In this document: piece by piece, positions 46,786 to 59,955 of the stretch
How positions within the stretch are numbered: the stretch's first letter is position 1
How the letters are laid out: the number at the start of each line of letters is the position of its first letter
Source: Linnemannia schmuckeri
Lineage: Eukaryota > Mortierellomycota > Mortierellomycetes > Mortierellales > Mortierellaceae
Direction of reading: 5' to 3'
DNA: 64,000 nucleotides
Assembly: GCA_029449235.1 (NCBI GenBank)
Contig: JANATG010000014.1
Coordinates: 682,001 to 746,000, forward strand
Position numbers and translations under genes: made by a program
Notes under the pieces: generated by a model
Told to the model about the DNA's origin: nothing
What the model saw: the letters and a program-made list of their open reading frames with translations, nothing else
Databases searched by the model: none

Positions 46786-46788
<3 letters not shown>

Positions 46789-46827
<39 letters not shown>
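46789..46827. repeat. T39 homopolymer
   Basis: Thirty-nine consecutive T in the spacer downstream of the hydrolase-like gene's minus-strand end. Confidence 0.9.
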
Positions 46828-47233
46828 CGCCTATCTGGAGGAAAAAAAAAATGCATTAGAAAATTAAAGTAAAGATCCTAAAAGGGGAGACTAACGGCGA
46901 AATGATTAAGTGCATGCATAGGCTGAGATCATCTCGCATACCCTTCTATTTTTCGACTCCTGTCCATCCTTCATATCTCGATGCAACGGCTCCGCTTCTT
47001 AGTTCTTCATGTTGCTCAGTGTTGCCTGGTAGTGGTGAAGAGTAAGCAGAGCTGTGTGGTTACAAATTTCCGACACATGATGATAATATCTGCGTAGGCG
47101 TAGGTAACGAATAGAGGAACGTCCTATTTGTAAAATTCATCTTTTCGTTCCAAGATCTTTATTTCTGGCATCACATGTAGTCCCAGACTGGTACTCGATG
47201 TAGAGCGCTCGTACGTGGTTTATTGTAGGGTGA

Positions 47234-49093
47234 TTAGCAGATGAGGGGGAGATCTTTGGTGTTACGCTTAGGACCCTTGCGAGGACCCAAGTCCAGGTGG
47301 AGGTTGCGGTGAAAGAGTTCCAGAAGCAGCTCGAAGCACACCTTGGAGATTGCGGCATCATATCTAGCAAAGAAGGGGAGGCAAATCAAAAGAGACACGA
47401 AGCAATTAAGCGATCGACCCTATATGATGCTTTGCGCACTGAACTCACTGGTCTAATTGTTCCATCCCTCTATAGTTACTCTCTCTCTCTCTCACGCCTA
47501 TTGTTTCCGCTTCTGACCAGTCGGATTGATTGTTTCTTGGGCAGCGAGGGTCATCTGTCGTGAGTGACACTGGTCATTTCCTTTTGTCCACATCTTTCTA
47601 GGTTGCCGTTGTTATTGTCTGCATCGAAAAAGAGATGTAGACACAATACCTGTTATGCAGCAAAGCGAGGGATTGTAATACATGGCCCAGTTTGGAACGG
47701 AAAGAACCCTATTTCTATAGGCCCTCGTCTTTCACACAGCTCTTACACCGCTGTGTTGACTTGGTCAACAACGCGTCTTATCTTGCTCCTTGTGTCCTTC
47801 ACACTCTTATCTTCTCGCATCTTTCCTCAAAACATGATCATCCTCTAAAAAAAGTAAAAAGCAAAGAACTAACCTTCCTTTGCTCAGTTCATCACGGATG
47901 AAAGCGTGTTGAGCCTGGACCTCCAAGAAGGTAGTCGTAACATCTGCATCCTCCAAAGTCTTACGGATCAAATCCCGACCAGCCCGGGGTACATGGTTAT
48001 CCTGTTTGCCAAAGATCATCACAACCTCGCCCTGGATCTCGGGGATCCTCTTCAACGAATCTGACTTCTTGCCCTTTCCAAGCGTCTCAGAGTGGATGTC
48101 TGTGGCAAAGTAGCATACACTCGCCAACACGCGTGGGTCAAACGCCGCCTAGGTATCATTTTAGAAATAACAACAGTCAAATTAATTGTATTTGCAGTTA
48201 CCCAATACAGAAAGCATAGGAACATCATTAAGAGCACTTGAGACGTGACTTACGCGGAAAGCCAAGTGTCCACCGAGACACATACCGGTGGCGCCAATCT
48301 TGCCAGTGCAGTCAGGACGGCTGATTAAGTGGTCAATCACCAATGTCGCGTCCTCGTCATATGCCGCTAGCTCCTTCTCAATCTTGTACAAGTTACCCTT
48401 GTCTAACATCCGAGAAAAAACACCATGAAAGATAGGGTTAGGTTAAGGCAAGAACAAGCTCAGTTGATCGTCCTAATTAATACACAGCTCGAAAGTGAAG
48501 ATAAACAGGCAGCAGCAATTGAGTGTTGCATTTGTGTATTGACGATTACCTGTTCCAGGGACATCATAGGCAAGAGGTGAACCCAGGGGCTCAAACTCGT
48601 GGAAGGACTCGTTACAAGCGACCACATATCCCTGACTAGCGATCTGTCTAGTATTTGAGCGATAGCGCATCATAAGGTGAAAAGTGTTAGTTGAAGGACG
48701 CTCAATTGCTTGCACGATCTGATATCCTGGTCCTCGAACTTGGCGTTGGAACGAAAAAAAAAAAAAGAATAAACGCGTTTTTTTTATCACTCCAGTCTGT
48801 CTTACCTGCAGAAACGGTCCAAAGGTCCCGTCACCTGGTAGATCTCTACTCCCACGCGAAGAAAAAACAATAGACCCTAATTAGCACACAAACTCATTCC
48901 TCTTGCCGAGTCATGCCACGTCCTGACAAAAATATACGAATGGAGCAAATCGTTCGTTTTTTTTATTACCGGTGAAGACAGCGACACCAGGGAACTTTGC
49001 ATCAGGGTAATCGGGTACGTTAGGCTGGTAGATAAACACCCTCATGGGTCCTGAAGAGGTCTGGAGGTCGACGTGAGATTCCTTGACAAGCAT
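47234..49093 (-). CDS. Dienelactone hydrolase family protein
   Basis: Six exons, 48970-49093, 48806-48845, 48550-48647, 48254-48402, 47874-48148 and 47234-47363, give 271 residues, a normal length for this alpha/beta-hydrolase family. The sequence has the family's nucleophile elbow GMCLGGH with Cys129, a candidate acid Asp187 (FGKQDNHVP) and His218 (QAQHAF), so the Cys-Asp-His triad is complete. The N-terminal strand and EIYQVTGP motif also fit. Such enzymes hydrolyse dienelactone or related esters in aromatic breakdown; many fungal members have unknown substrates. No signal peptide, so cytosolic. The 40-nt second exon is short but keeps the frame. Confidence 0.92.
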
Positions 49094-49492
49094 GTTGCTG
49101 TTCTTGGTTGTGATGGGGTGTGTTGTTGTTGGGTAAAAGAATAGAAGAGAAAGAGAGAGAGAGAGAAAAAAAAGAGATAGGAGGCTGGGGTAGGTGAGAC
49201 AGCAAATGGTCAGGAGTGGCGACTAAAGCGGCTCAGAGTTCGATCTTATCTGCAGTATTTGCGATCACTGGCAGAACTTGAATTGAACGTGTATGTACTC
49301 TGTCTCTTGCCACCCTTCCTTCACATCTTCAAGAAAAATAAACGGTAAGGCAATGGGTGTTTCCATGGTATTTACAGGTAGTTTTTTAATATTTCAGAAA
49401 AGATACAAGAACAGCAAAAAGCACTGCTATATGGATTGGGTTATATGTATGCGAGAGGGTAGGAAGGAGCAAAGAGGAGACCAACAGCCTAT
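49094..49492. other. Spacer between hydrolase and DUF4203-like gene
   Basis: Upstream side of the hydrolase and downstream side of the membrane-protein gene. GA-rich near 49140-49180. No gene is seen. Confidence 0.5.
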
Positions 49493-51042
49493 TTACACGT
49501 GCTCGTACTTGGGCTGGGCCTGGTAGTGAGGGCGGTGGGTCTTGGGAACCCAGGATCCACGGTGCTTGTAGTATTGGAAGCAGGCTCCGAGGACCATCAT
49601 GGCAAGAGTACCGGCCAACATGCCGTAGACCTTGCCAGTGACCTCGTAACCGTTACCGCCAAAAGCGTTCTTGTTTCCAGAAAGGAAGGCGGTGAAGGCG
49701 TTGGCGAAACCAGTGTGAACAAAGTTGTCGAGGCCGATGAAGAACGATCCCGAGCCGACAATGGCGGTACCCAAGATGATGACATGACGTTCCACAAAAA
49801 ATGTCAGCACGATACCGACAATGACAAAGGCGATGATGAAGATGGTGCGGCCAGTTCCGTTCGAGATGACTCCGTTCGAGCTCCAAGAAAGGATGAACAT
49901 GGCGAGGTAGAATCCAGCAACGGCACCGATGGCAGCGAAGCCGAGGCGCCAGAAGCAGAGGAAGAGTCCACCTCCGAGAAGTCCTGCCACTGCTGTCACT
50001 CCAAGATAGACCCACTGAGTGTTGGCGCCATATCCATCTGCGCCAGGGCGAGCATTGGCGAGAGCAATCCAAGCGAGTGTGCCTATTTGATAGAGAGGAA
50101 AGAAAGTGAAAAGAAAAGGGGTGGTTAGTGTCCAATCGCCGAGACTCTGTTCATGCATAAGCACGCTTTTTGGCCAATGGGAGAATCACAAACTGTTTCC
50201 CGCTGTAAACAAAGAGAGACAAAGGAAACTTACTGAAGACGTAGAAACCGGCGATAAAGAGAGTGATTTTGAAGAAGCGGTGACCAAAGAAAGCAAAGAT
50301 GAAGCCGGCGGCAATCAAGACAATGGCGACAACAGTTCCAGAGACAGTGATCTTTGTAATACCTATTGTTGTTGGTAAAAAGGTAAAGGAGCAGAAAGGA
50401 TATTGTTAGTTTCAACGGTACATATATCGTCAACATGATCTTCATTGAGGTACTCATCGTGGATAGTTTGATAAATGAGGAAGGGGTACAAGTGATGGAT
50501 GAAGAACTACTCTAGTCTCCTTGCTTTCTCTCTCTCCTTGCTCATTTGTTGTTGTTTGAAATGTTGCTTTGTTTTCTTGTTCCTGTTACCATCGACTGTC
50601 TACGACAACCACACTGTTGTCTCCTCTTACTTGTTTCTCAAGCATGGGCTTTTGTTGCTGTTGTTCCTGTTACTGCTGTTGTTGTTTTTTCCCGTTAAAG
50701 AAAGGCGCATCCATCCATCGAGGGACCAAGAAGCAGGCAGGCTGTTGTCTTGCAAAAATTTAGAACCGCGCTCAGCCGAACATTAGTCCCTTTTTCCGTC
50801 TCTTGTTCCTCTCTCGACTGTCAACTGTCAACTCCAGGCAAAGTCTCCTTGTTGTTCCTTATGTATCCTGCGATTGAAGAGGAGGATGGTTTTGTGAAAA
50901 GTGTGTATGAGTCAGTGTACTTACTGCCGGGTTCACCACCGACACCGGGGACGGACACTTCTGGTGCGGCGAGAACGGTGGATGTGAAGAAGCAGAGGAG
51001 GATGGCCAAGAAGGCCATGGACCGTGCCTTTAATGAGGACAT
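49493..51042 (-). CDS. DUF4203/TMEM198-like multispanning membrane protein
   Basis: Three exons, 50925-51042, 50234-50362 and 49493-50082, give 278 residues with matching phases. An N-terminal signal peptide (MAFLAILLCFFTSTVLAA) is followed by about seven hydrophobic helices rich in Gly, Ala, Ile and Phe (VVAIVLIAAGFIFAFFGHRF, VYLGVTAVAGLLGGGLFLCF, IFIIAFVIVGIVLTFFVERH). The C-terminal tail is short and basic/Tyr-rich. The layout matches the DUF4203 family that includes TMEM198; its biochemical role is poorly known. Codons are strongly biased to C/G in the third position, hinting at high expression. Confidence 0.85.
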
Positions 51043-51284
51043 TCTGTTGTTGTTGATGTGAGTTGTTGTTGTTGTCTGAGGATGAGAAGGAAGAGAGTGG
51101 CGAATGCGTTGCTGATGAAGAGAAAAAAGAAGAAGAGAAAGAAGTGGTTGAAGAGTGAGGAATGAAGATAAGCAAATGGCTGAAGAAAAGAAAGAGGGAG
51201 AGCCGCACTTTTATACCTGTGAGAAAGGGTGTTTGTGGGTGTGGGCTGTCGGGCGTAAAGAGGGCTATTTTTACTCTACTGACA

Positions 51285-51319
<35 letters not shown>

Positions 51320-53602
51320 CAGTCTTGGCCACAGGCACATACGTACAAGTTCTGTACTCTTATTCATCCACATATCTTCATTGATACCTTTCGGGGCATC
51401 TTTGTTCATAACTTCATAGTGCGATGAGTATATGTCTTCCGTCTCAATTCTCTCATTAGCCTTTTCAATGTCCACATCCTTGTTCTTTTGTATGTATTTG
51501 GAGTGTGTGAGTGAAAGAGAGTGAGTGATTTTGTAAGTGAGTGTTTTGAATGCATCTGAGCATATTAGTGCAATAGCATGAACAACAATAACAGTAACAA
51601 CCAAAAACAAGCAGTTTTTCTGCACACCTTCGACTCTCTTTCATGAGCACTTTATTTCGACTGGGCGTGAAAGAGACCAAAGGAAAAACAAAAGGACGCA
51701 AAATGAGCCAAAATGAGAACCCCACTAATCAACAGGGGAAGGGGGCGGTGTGATTGAATGTGTGCCTGAGCACCCGCACCAACATGAAGGATTACTGTTT
51801 GTGTTGGATTTGACCAATTTATTTTTTTTTGAATGCAATTTGTGTTTTAGCGTTAACCCACTAGAAAGATAGGGCCTGACAGGGGACCCTGGACTGCAAA
51901 AACCGAGGCACCCTACCTCCACAAGGGTTCCCCTCTAAGCTAATTGCCTTTGACAAGGGTTGTAGCTGCCAATTGAACAAAAAGAAGAAAAAGAACAGAC
52001 AGAAGACAAACAACAATAACAACAACAGCATATGAGAACCATGACAAAGACAAAATTAATCCGTGTAAAACATCAAAATATGCAACATCCTCGCCTGCTT
52101 TACCTGGGCGAAGAAAGAGGAGAGACATGCCAGAGATCAATTCGTAGAGATGGTAAAAAAAGTAAACAATCGAAAAAAGAAACATGCGTTCATGCACATC
52201 CTCCCCCACTGTTCCACTTTCTCCCAGCGGAGCATAATGAAGGATGGACACACAGACTACAAAATAAGGCTAAAAAGGAGATACATAAACAACAGCCAGC
52301 GTCCTTCCTAGTGCTTTGACTATCGGAGAGAAACGCATCCTTTGATAGTCATCAGTCGTGATGTTGACCAAGGTCGTGCAAACCCGCCAATCATCATTAA
52401 ATGCCAAGACTTTCGCCAATTACCAAGATTAAGAACACATACCCCTGCTGACCTCCTTCGTGTTGGATGGAGTGGCTGTCTCACTGCACCATCTTGGGCA
52501 CAACATCATCCTTCCTCCCACTAGCGAGACTGAACCCTTACTTACATTTCAATCCCAGAATGGGTTCCCTATCCAATAGCCCTTCTCTTCGCTCTTTTGT
52601 TATTGCGATTTTTAGATCGTCTTCGTCAGCTTGTTTATTTTTGATGTGCCATGTGGAGGGAAGGTGGGAGGATGAGAGGATGAGCACAAAAAAAAAAGAA
52701 GGGTACTGAGACGTAAGGGCACATGATGAACAAAAGAAAACCCTACCTGCCTTCTCATGGTTGATATATTTCTTGAACACCGCCCCCTTTTCCCGTTTCT
52801 TACAAAAATTCAACTTTCAGATCGAAGCTTCTCTTCCTTCCATCCGCGCTAACAAAAATACTAAAAAAAAAGGGAGGGAGAATCGTTTCTGGACATTCGC
52901 CCCTTCCTGTTTCCTCTTTCCTCTCTTTCTTCGCACTAGGGCTGTGCTCTTTTTTTTGAGTTCTTTTTTGCAGCACTATTTTTAGGATTGAGCGATGACG
53001 ATGATTGCTCAAGGTACACACTTTGCAATCCTTCTTCCGGTGGACCAAAAAAAAAAAAAACTTTGACCCGCGCAATGTCCTAAAAACTTTTGATAAAGAC
53101 AAAAACGCAACGGCCATTCGACTCCGCCTCACTCATCCTCCTCGCTCACTCACCTGTTCGTTCACACCCTCCCCTTCTTTTACTGTTGTTGCTTTGAATG
53201 AAAAAATAAAAAATTCAAGATATCTCCTTTTTTTAAATCTTGTCTCCCGTTGCATTCATTATTCTCGGTAACAAAAGTAAAAGCCTGCATCTCCTCCCTC
53301 ACAGTGTCACTGCCCTTTCCACTTCTATCTTTCTCAGCATCGCCTTTTTCTCGACAATTTTCACATCCAAGGAATGTGGCTGTTGTTCTCAACACCTTTT
53401 TTTCTCTTGTATTTGTTTCGAGGGTTTGTTTATTCAGCATTAGCAGTAAAAAAGGCGTAATTCTGTATATACAAAGAGCTGAAACTGAAGACGTATGCAG
53501 AGAAGATTGTAAACAGGACTTCATAGCCACAGGAAGAACAGGCAGAAACAAAGAGAGAAAGAAACAACATAGCAATAATGCAATGGAAGATAGTGAAATT
53601 GT
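51043..53602. other. Spacer without recognised genes
   Basis: About 2.5 kb. Contains T32 at 51288-51319 about 250 bp upstream of the DUF4203-like start. Small open frames are AT-rich and unsupported. Confidence 0.5.
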
Positions 53603-56600
53603 TCAGTCCAGATGAACGCGCCCCCAGCCAAGGCAACGTTCACCGCAGCAAGAGTTGTCCCAGTATCGGAGCGACGTCTTTGCTGGTCCAGCCCCTCTTC
53701 CTCTGACGGTTTCAGACATAGGCGTAGTCACCGTCAAAGACTGTACTTGAGCATCAAGAGCATGATCACCATCATCACGGCCTCTCTTGATGCCCTTGCC
53801 CTTGTCCTGTCGACTCGTTTCCAACGCCGAATCGTGTCCTCCAATTTCATCCCAAGAATCGTTCGGTTGCTGAGGTGAAAAATCAACCTTTCTCCCTTTG
53901 CCTTTCAGATCATCATGAGCTCGCCCCTTGCCCTTTCGGTCCACAGGCGATCCAGCAGGAGTGGATCCACCCGAAGTTGTGCCAGTGGTTTGTTTCGGGA
54001 TTGATTTTAGCTTCTTTCTTGGGTGGGCTATATCTTGGCCAACACAATCACCATCTCTCTCCTCCTCCTTGTTGCTGATGTTGGGTGTCGGCAAGGCAAT
54101 GACGGGCGGTGGTTCAGACAAACTCAGGTTGCCCTTCCAGTTGGCGCGACAGAGTCGATAGTGTTGATAGTTGACATACACCTCCAAAGACTCCAGCACC
54201 TTCATGTTCTTGACGGCCTGTCGAAGCATCACAGGCGTCACATCATATTGCTCTGCCGGCGACAACGACCCCATCGCTGCCTGAATTCCCTGGCTTCTCT
54301 GATGGTCTGTCGTCTGTCCCAAAGGGCGGGTCTGTCCCACAGTCGGTCGGGCGTGTCGCTGTGCTTGCTGGCGCCGGCGCCGCAGTCTATCAACTGCAAG
54401 TTCTCCTCGACGAAGGAACGACTCCATGTAATCCATAGACGAGTCAGAGTCAGAGTCTTCTCCACTCGATAAGACGGCAATGTCCTCCTCAACTTCCTCA
54501 TCTTCGTCCTCACCAGATTCGTCGTCCACGTAGATAAACGGAGCGTAGAGTTGCAACATCGAGAATCCCGATTGACGAGGTCGCTGGGGGCAAAGCAATT
54601 GGACCTTCCATGTCTTAAGACTATTCCGAACACGCTCTTTCATTGTAGCCATCGAATCCGACTCAGGAACCTGGAAGCTACTGGTCGTCAAATGCTCCAA
54701 CTGCCGAGGCACCATCTTCAGCATCCTGTTGATATAAGCCTAGACGTGACAAAGCAAAGCATATCTTGTGTCAGCCACCGAGCCATGTCGTTCAAATTCG
54801 CCACTGAATAGAACTGAGAAAAATGCGTCTTACCATCCAGGATTTAATTTTGGAATCAGATTCGTCATGGATGACGCAAGGAACATGATAGGGAACTCCA
54901 CGAATCTCCAGTATCAAGAGCGACTCTGGGTACCACTGCTTCTCCTCGGTGGACAACTCAGATCCTTCGCCATTGGTCATCGCCATCTCGTTGGGCTCTA
55001 GCGGATATGCTATCACAAGTTCCTGCAGTTGTGGCGGCACTTCAAACGTTGATCCTGTGACAATTGACTTTGATAGGTCGAGTCGCGTCAAGTTAGCTGG
55101 CCACCATGACCGAACTTCGTCCTGCGCCAGATCAAACCCACACCAAGGTGTTGTCGGTGACTGTGCGGCCGTCGGATCATCTGCCTTCCAGAGGGTGATC
55201 GCGTATCGAATGTCTTTCCTGTCTAACCCATGTCGATTCTGCTCAAAGGTCTCAATTCGCGACTCCTGGAACTTCGGCTCATCCATCGCAAATGTAAAGT
55301 CTTGAATCTGGTCGGGGAGCTCAGGCATAAGCAGTGTCCTGCTGTAGGTCTTAGTCGTAACCCGGCGGTGGTAGAGCTCACACGACGAGCAGTAACGGAA
55401 CAGGTCTCTCCACACTGGCTGCACAGCGTCGCAAGGGTACACATAGACAAAGTGCGTCAGTCGGCTCAGAGACTTTAGCGCAATCAAGAAAGTCTCGTCC
55501 GTGAAGAGCAATTCCGAACACAAGGTTAGCGAAGTCAGATTCGACAGGTTTTGAAAGCCAAGTTGCAAGGCGCCCCCATTGACTATATTGACAATGCGGA
55601 CAAAATCAAGGAGTAAGTAAATAATAACACTCATGGTGACAGTTGTGGTTAATGCATCTTCAGGCAAACTTCGGCAGATGACATACTTCGAGGACATCGG
55701 TTAATCTTGAGTGTCGTCAGAGTGCGCGGGAGAGACAGTAGTCTATTGCAAGTCGAAATAACGATGTAAGCATTGGTGAATATTTGGAGAATTGATAGAT
55801 AGTATTTCAGCAATACTATCTTTGTATCCTTGAAACAATTAAAACGTCTTACCCATTCAACCCAAAGTCCACTGAACTCGAGATGGAAAACTTGACAAGA
55901 CCCTCGAGAGAGGCAGCGCGGAGCCAGTGATCAAGCATTGTCCCAAATTGAGCGCTGTTCATTCGATACTGCGGTGATTTCGACGTGGTATCAAACGATC
56001 CTCCTCCCGGTCGTGGGCTAATTCCTGAATAACTCGATGAGAGCGTAACATCCTCCTTTGGATCTGATGATCGGCTTAGGTCTCCTTCAACAGAGAGCGA
56101 GCTGACAGAGGGTGGGAACGACCACGGGTTGGCTCTTTTCGAGACCTCGCTTCCTGCACACACCGAGCTTGATGATCCTGACGTGGATCCAGTAGTAGTT
56201 TCAGGGGTATGATTAGGTAAAGAAAGTCGGTAGAACCCTTGAATCGGCACTGCGGTTTGCTTGACTACTCTTCGGCGTTCATTTTGTTCCTGTAGAATTT
56301 GATGGTGTGGTGATTAGTTAGTCAGAATGAATATCAATACACACCTGTTCAGTATTATCAGAACCTTGCCTTACCCTTGTGGTCCTTGTGTGAATATAAG
56401 TGAACGATGGCTCCCAATCAACCGAGGTTGCCTGTGAACGAGGGGTGGTTCTGGTGGGAGTTGAGAGCAACGACGAGGACGGCATCGTTGATGACGTAGC
56501 GTGTTGTGTGGCCTGAGAGAGTCGAGCCGACCGTCTCAAAGTAGGTTGCTGTTGCGGCTGCTGTTGTTGCGGAGTTGATTGTTGTCGCTGCAGTGGTGAC

Positions 56601-57841
56601 TGAAGCCGCGGCAGTTGATTCCGGCTGAGCGAGTTGCTGTAAGCGTTTCGAATCGCCAAGGAAAGGTGCGGAAGACGAGCACCGCCAATTCTTCCTTGAA
56701 GAGCTGTAGACCTTGTCAAAGTGATTGGCCTGGTCCGACGTCGCTCCTCGGCCTCCAAAAGTTTTACCATGGATTCATCCGAGCCAAGCTTGACATTAAT
56801 TTCTCGGGCCATGGCCACAATGGTCTGGTTCCAGGAACGACAAACAAGGCGAAGCAAAGTCCGGTCTGGGTTCAAATACCAGTACAGAAGAGGATTGCCG
56901 ATCCTGGATCCGTCGCCATCGTCGGTCGCAGACATTTTTTCTCCAACCGGCTCCACGACCCATCCGAGAATCACACACAGGACCTCTGTTGGGACCTTTT
57001 CGAACAGGTTCACGCGTGCACGAACTCGCTCGCTGTTATGAAAAGCAATCGAGCAGGCGATAGTCTCATCCGAAGCCTTTTTTCTCATAGGGGCTCTGTT
57101 GCCAGCCTTATTGGTGTTGGTGCTGGAGCCTTGGAAGGTTGCTGAGAACGATGTGGCCCGTGACGAAGATGGCGAAGGCGACGAAGATGGAGATATGACA
57201 GAGCTTGTCGGGCGAGTCTCTGAGCGGAAATTAGCCTCTTGTGCATACAGCTGGCGAATCGTCTCGTCAGTGTCCCTCGACTCTGATTCCCAGGATGCCA
57301 ACATCGCCTCGACATTGCCTATACTGGCCAGCAGGTCAGTGAGGGGAGGGTTGGTTGGCTGAGTTGGAAAAGACTGCTGGCTGGCGATTTCGGTGGTGCT
57401 ATGCTGGTTTGTTCCCGAACTTGTTTGTCCGCTCGTCGTTTGGCTCAGTCGGCGGGGTGAGGAGGCTAAGTTCCTTGAGGAACCTGGAGTGTTGGTCTCA
57501 GGCGCAACCTCTATCCTGGTCTTTACGCTATTGTTCCGAGGCCCCGACGTTGTAGTAGGCGACTGGCGTTGATTGTTCCCACCTGTGGACTGTCCCTGCG
57601 AAGATGTGGACTGCTGATTGCGAGGAGAAGTTGTTAAGCCTTGGGGTCTTGCGTGGTACTGTGGATAAGGTGAGCTTAACGGCCTGAGTGTTTGTCTTTG
57701 TCGTTGTTGACGTTGTTGTGGTGGTGAGGTGGGGTCGGGGATGTCGATTGTGAAGGTTGCTTCTGGTCGTGGTGCTGGTTGTGAATGCGAAGTAGCTGTA
57801 GTGCGAGCAGACGCAGGAGATGTCCTTGCGCCTTTTGCCAT
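53603..57841 (-). CDS. Large F-box-like/LRR protein with disordered N-terminus
   Basis: Five exons, 56375-57841, 55853-56289, 55687-55742, 54834-55582 and 53603-54739, give 1,281 residues. The 56-nt third exon encodes a leucine-rich strand (LLSLPRTLTTLKINRC) that fits the repeats around it. The first 250 residues are Gln/Ser/Thr/Pro-rich. An F-box-like segment lies at about 278-350 (NLFEKVPTEVLCVILGWVV, LLRLVCRSWNQTI). Leucine-rich repeats follow (LSNLTSLTLCSELLF, NLTRLDLSKSIV). The C-terminal 300 residues are acidic (ESGEDEDEEVEED) and then basic. It probably recruits a substrate to an SCF ligase; the long tails are unusual. Not part of the small F-box families that surround it, by length and exon number. 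Confidence 0.78.
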
Positions 57842-58659
57842 GGCTGTAGCTGTCTGTCTCTCTGCAAATGGGTTGATGTCTCGACGGTGGTGATTGCTAA
57901 ATGCTTATTTCTGAAAGGAGAGTGCTGAGACTTTTCCGTAGGATGCTTGTTGTGGAAATGTGCAGAGGCGGGCGGAAGGAAAGGAGGTCAAACGAACCAA
58001 AAGAGCCTGGGCGAGGGGTTACGGCACAAAGAGCGAATGATGATGAAAACCAGTCACTTTAAATTGTTTCGTGTGTGAAGAGTTTCATCCTGGGAACCGT
58101 GTCCTAGCTCCAATGATGTGACATGAAGCACAGGCAAGCTTCCCTAATAGACTCCAGATCAGCCTTCTCCATGTACTGGCACCTCACAGCAGGCGGATTA
58201 AGGTGTCGTCCACTGACGTTTCGAAGACTCTTCAGACCTTCAAGCTCAGAACCAAAATGTAAGGCTTGATTGTTTAGTTGGCTTTGCAAAACTTCAAATG
58301 AAGCATGATTTTGTGGCAAATTGCACCGCGATGCCATCGTCAACTGGCGCATTTCATGGGATCCTACCATCCCAAAAAATACTGTGGCCTCATAAACATG
58401 CGTGCAATGTAAACTCTGTGTCCTTTCTTCCGCACCGTACATACCCACACGTGTTTGTTTGCCTTCTCCTAAGCATTTCTCGTTTTCTATCTCTTATCAT
58501 TTTGATTTTTTCTTTTCTCTTTGTTCCCACATCTGTCTCTTCGTCCACTATTTCTTTCCTCCTCCACTTCGTCTCTATTTCACACTGCTTGCTCTCATTC
58601 CTTCCTTTTCTCTTCATACTTCCACACTTAGCCACCACCAAGTCAAACACCATGGAGAC
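57842..58659. other. Spacer with possible F-box/LRR remnant
   Basis: No intact gene. A minus-strand frame at 58104-58448 reads LGKLRE-like leucine-rich text (FGSELEGLKSLRNVSG, YMEKADLESIREAC) that could be the C-terminal scrap of another F-box/LRR gene. CT-rich sequence at 58470-58640 looks like the old promoter of the next decayed gene. Confidence 0.35.
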
Positions 58660-59955
58660 ATGGAGGCCGCTCTCAGTCGATTTCTCAGCTTGCCCGATCT
58701 GGTCTGTATCTTCGCCTTGTAACTGCCTACGAAAGACATCGACTCCATCATGCGCATTGATAAACGACCAAACGAGACCTGAACCCCTGTCTTCCACCGC
58801 AACCTTCACTTTATCGACCGACAACAAGCTCTCCTAAATTCTGGTCTTGCCCTGCAAGCTCTGCCCAGAAACATTCATCACATTCAATCGTTATGCTCCG
58901 TGGGCGACTTTTGGACTGTTGACATTCCTCGTCTCGCCCTGTCTTCCGGCTTTTAGGACGCTGCTCCTTCCTGGTTGGCGCCCCCGAGACTTCTATTTAT
59001 TATTCGGCGACATTTCCGCCCATGGATTGTCCCACGACATTGCAGAATCAAAAGTACATATCCAATGTCCACGCCTCCTGATCTGTCAATCAGCTCAATG
59101 GCAGGCTCCTAGAGCAATTTTTCTACGTCCAGTTGAATCGGTATCTCACCAACCTCGATCTCGGAATCTTGCACATCCACGATTCTCACGACGCTGTCTT
59201 ATTGGATGACACAGTCGCCAAGCTTGACAACCTAGAGGTTCTTCATCTCAAGACTATGTACCCAACAGCCATGACGATCCTGTCACTCTACCAATCTTGC
59301 TGAACTGTCCATTGAGGATCAAGTCGGTTCATCATGATCTGAATAGAGCACCGGCATAGATGTCAAGAACAGACTTTGGGTGGAGAAAAACTGACAAGAC
59401 AACGGATGAATCACCTCTAGAGTTATAGCCTAAGATTTCTCCTTAAATGGCGACATGGGCTGGACGACACATAACCGAGGTTAATTTCGACTCATTTCGC
59501 ACGATAATAGAATATTCTCCAATCTCATACGTATGAATCTGCTGTGACCAAGGAACAAGGATGACATGGATCAAATTATCCAATTTGCTAACACATGCTG
59601 CTCCCTCCTGCAACGCCTCCAGCAACGGCTCTGGAGCTTCAACAACGTCGATTAGCAGAAGGCGACGATCGTTGCTGTTGCCTTGGTTAAACTGGAGACC
59701 TTGATCCTGACAGCCATGGAACCTTTCGATTATTGGAGACACGGTTATTTCGGCGACAATGAGATCGAACTCTGCAAGTTGGCGTTCCCAGGTATGATGA
59801 ATTTGCAGGGCCCGGAGAGTGGGCAGCAGGGGTATTTGTCGTTGCTGTCGGAGCTCTCAAGGTTGACGACACTCCAGGGTCGCATTGACAAGTGGACTAA
59901 ATGCCAGTTCCGAACGACCGGACGCTTGGAGGCTTCCTGGAAGGCTGAGTGTTAG
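58660..59955 (+). pseudogene. Decayed F-box/LRR gene
   Basis: Starts at ATG 58660 (MEAALSRFLSLPDLVCIFAL) in an F-box-like manner, then meets a stop at 58720-58722. Downstream, pieces of family-like protein continue in changing frames with several stops. The last 90 codons (59683-59955) read as a leucine-rich C-terminus (FPGMMNLQGPESGQQGYLSL, LSRLTTLQG) like that of the neighbour at 61639-62055. A CT-rich leader precedes it. The extent is approximate. Confidence 0.7.

Larger units (their letters stand above)
44939..47233. other. Spacer between P450 and hydrolase
   Basis: No gene is supported in about 2.3 kb. It holds GA-rich sequence at 45410-45600, a four-copy 14-bp tandem repeat at 46208-46263 and T39 at 46789-46827. 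Confidence 0.55.

Noticed and set aside
49499..50128. A 209-codon plus-strand frame opposite the DUF4203-like gene
   Set aside because: Antisense shadow of a codon-biased gene with seven clear membrane helices on the other strand.
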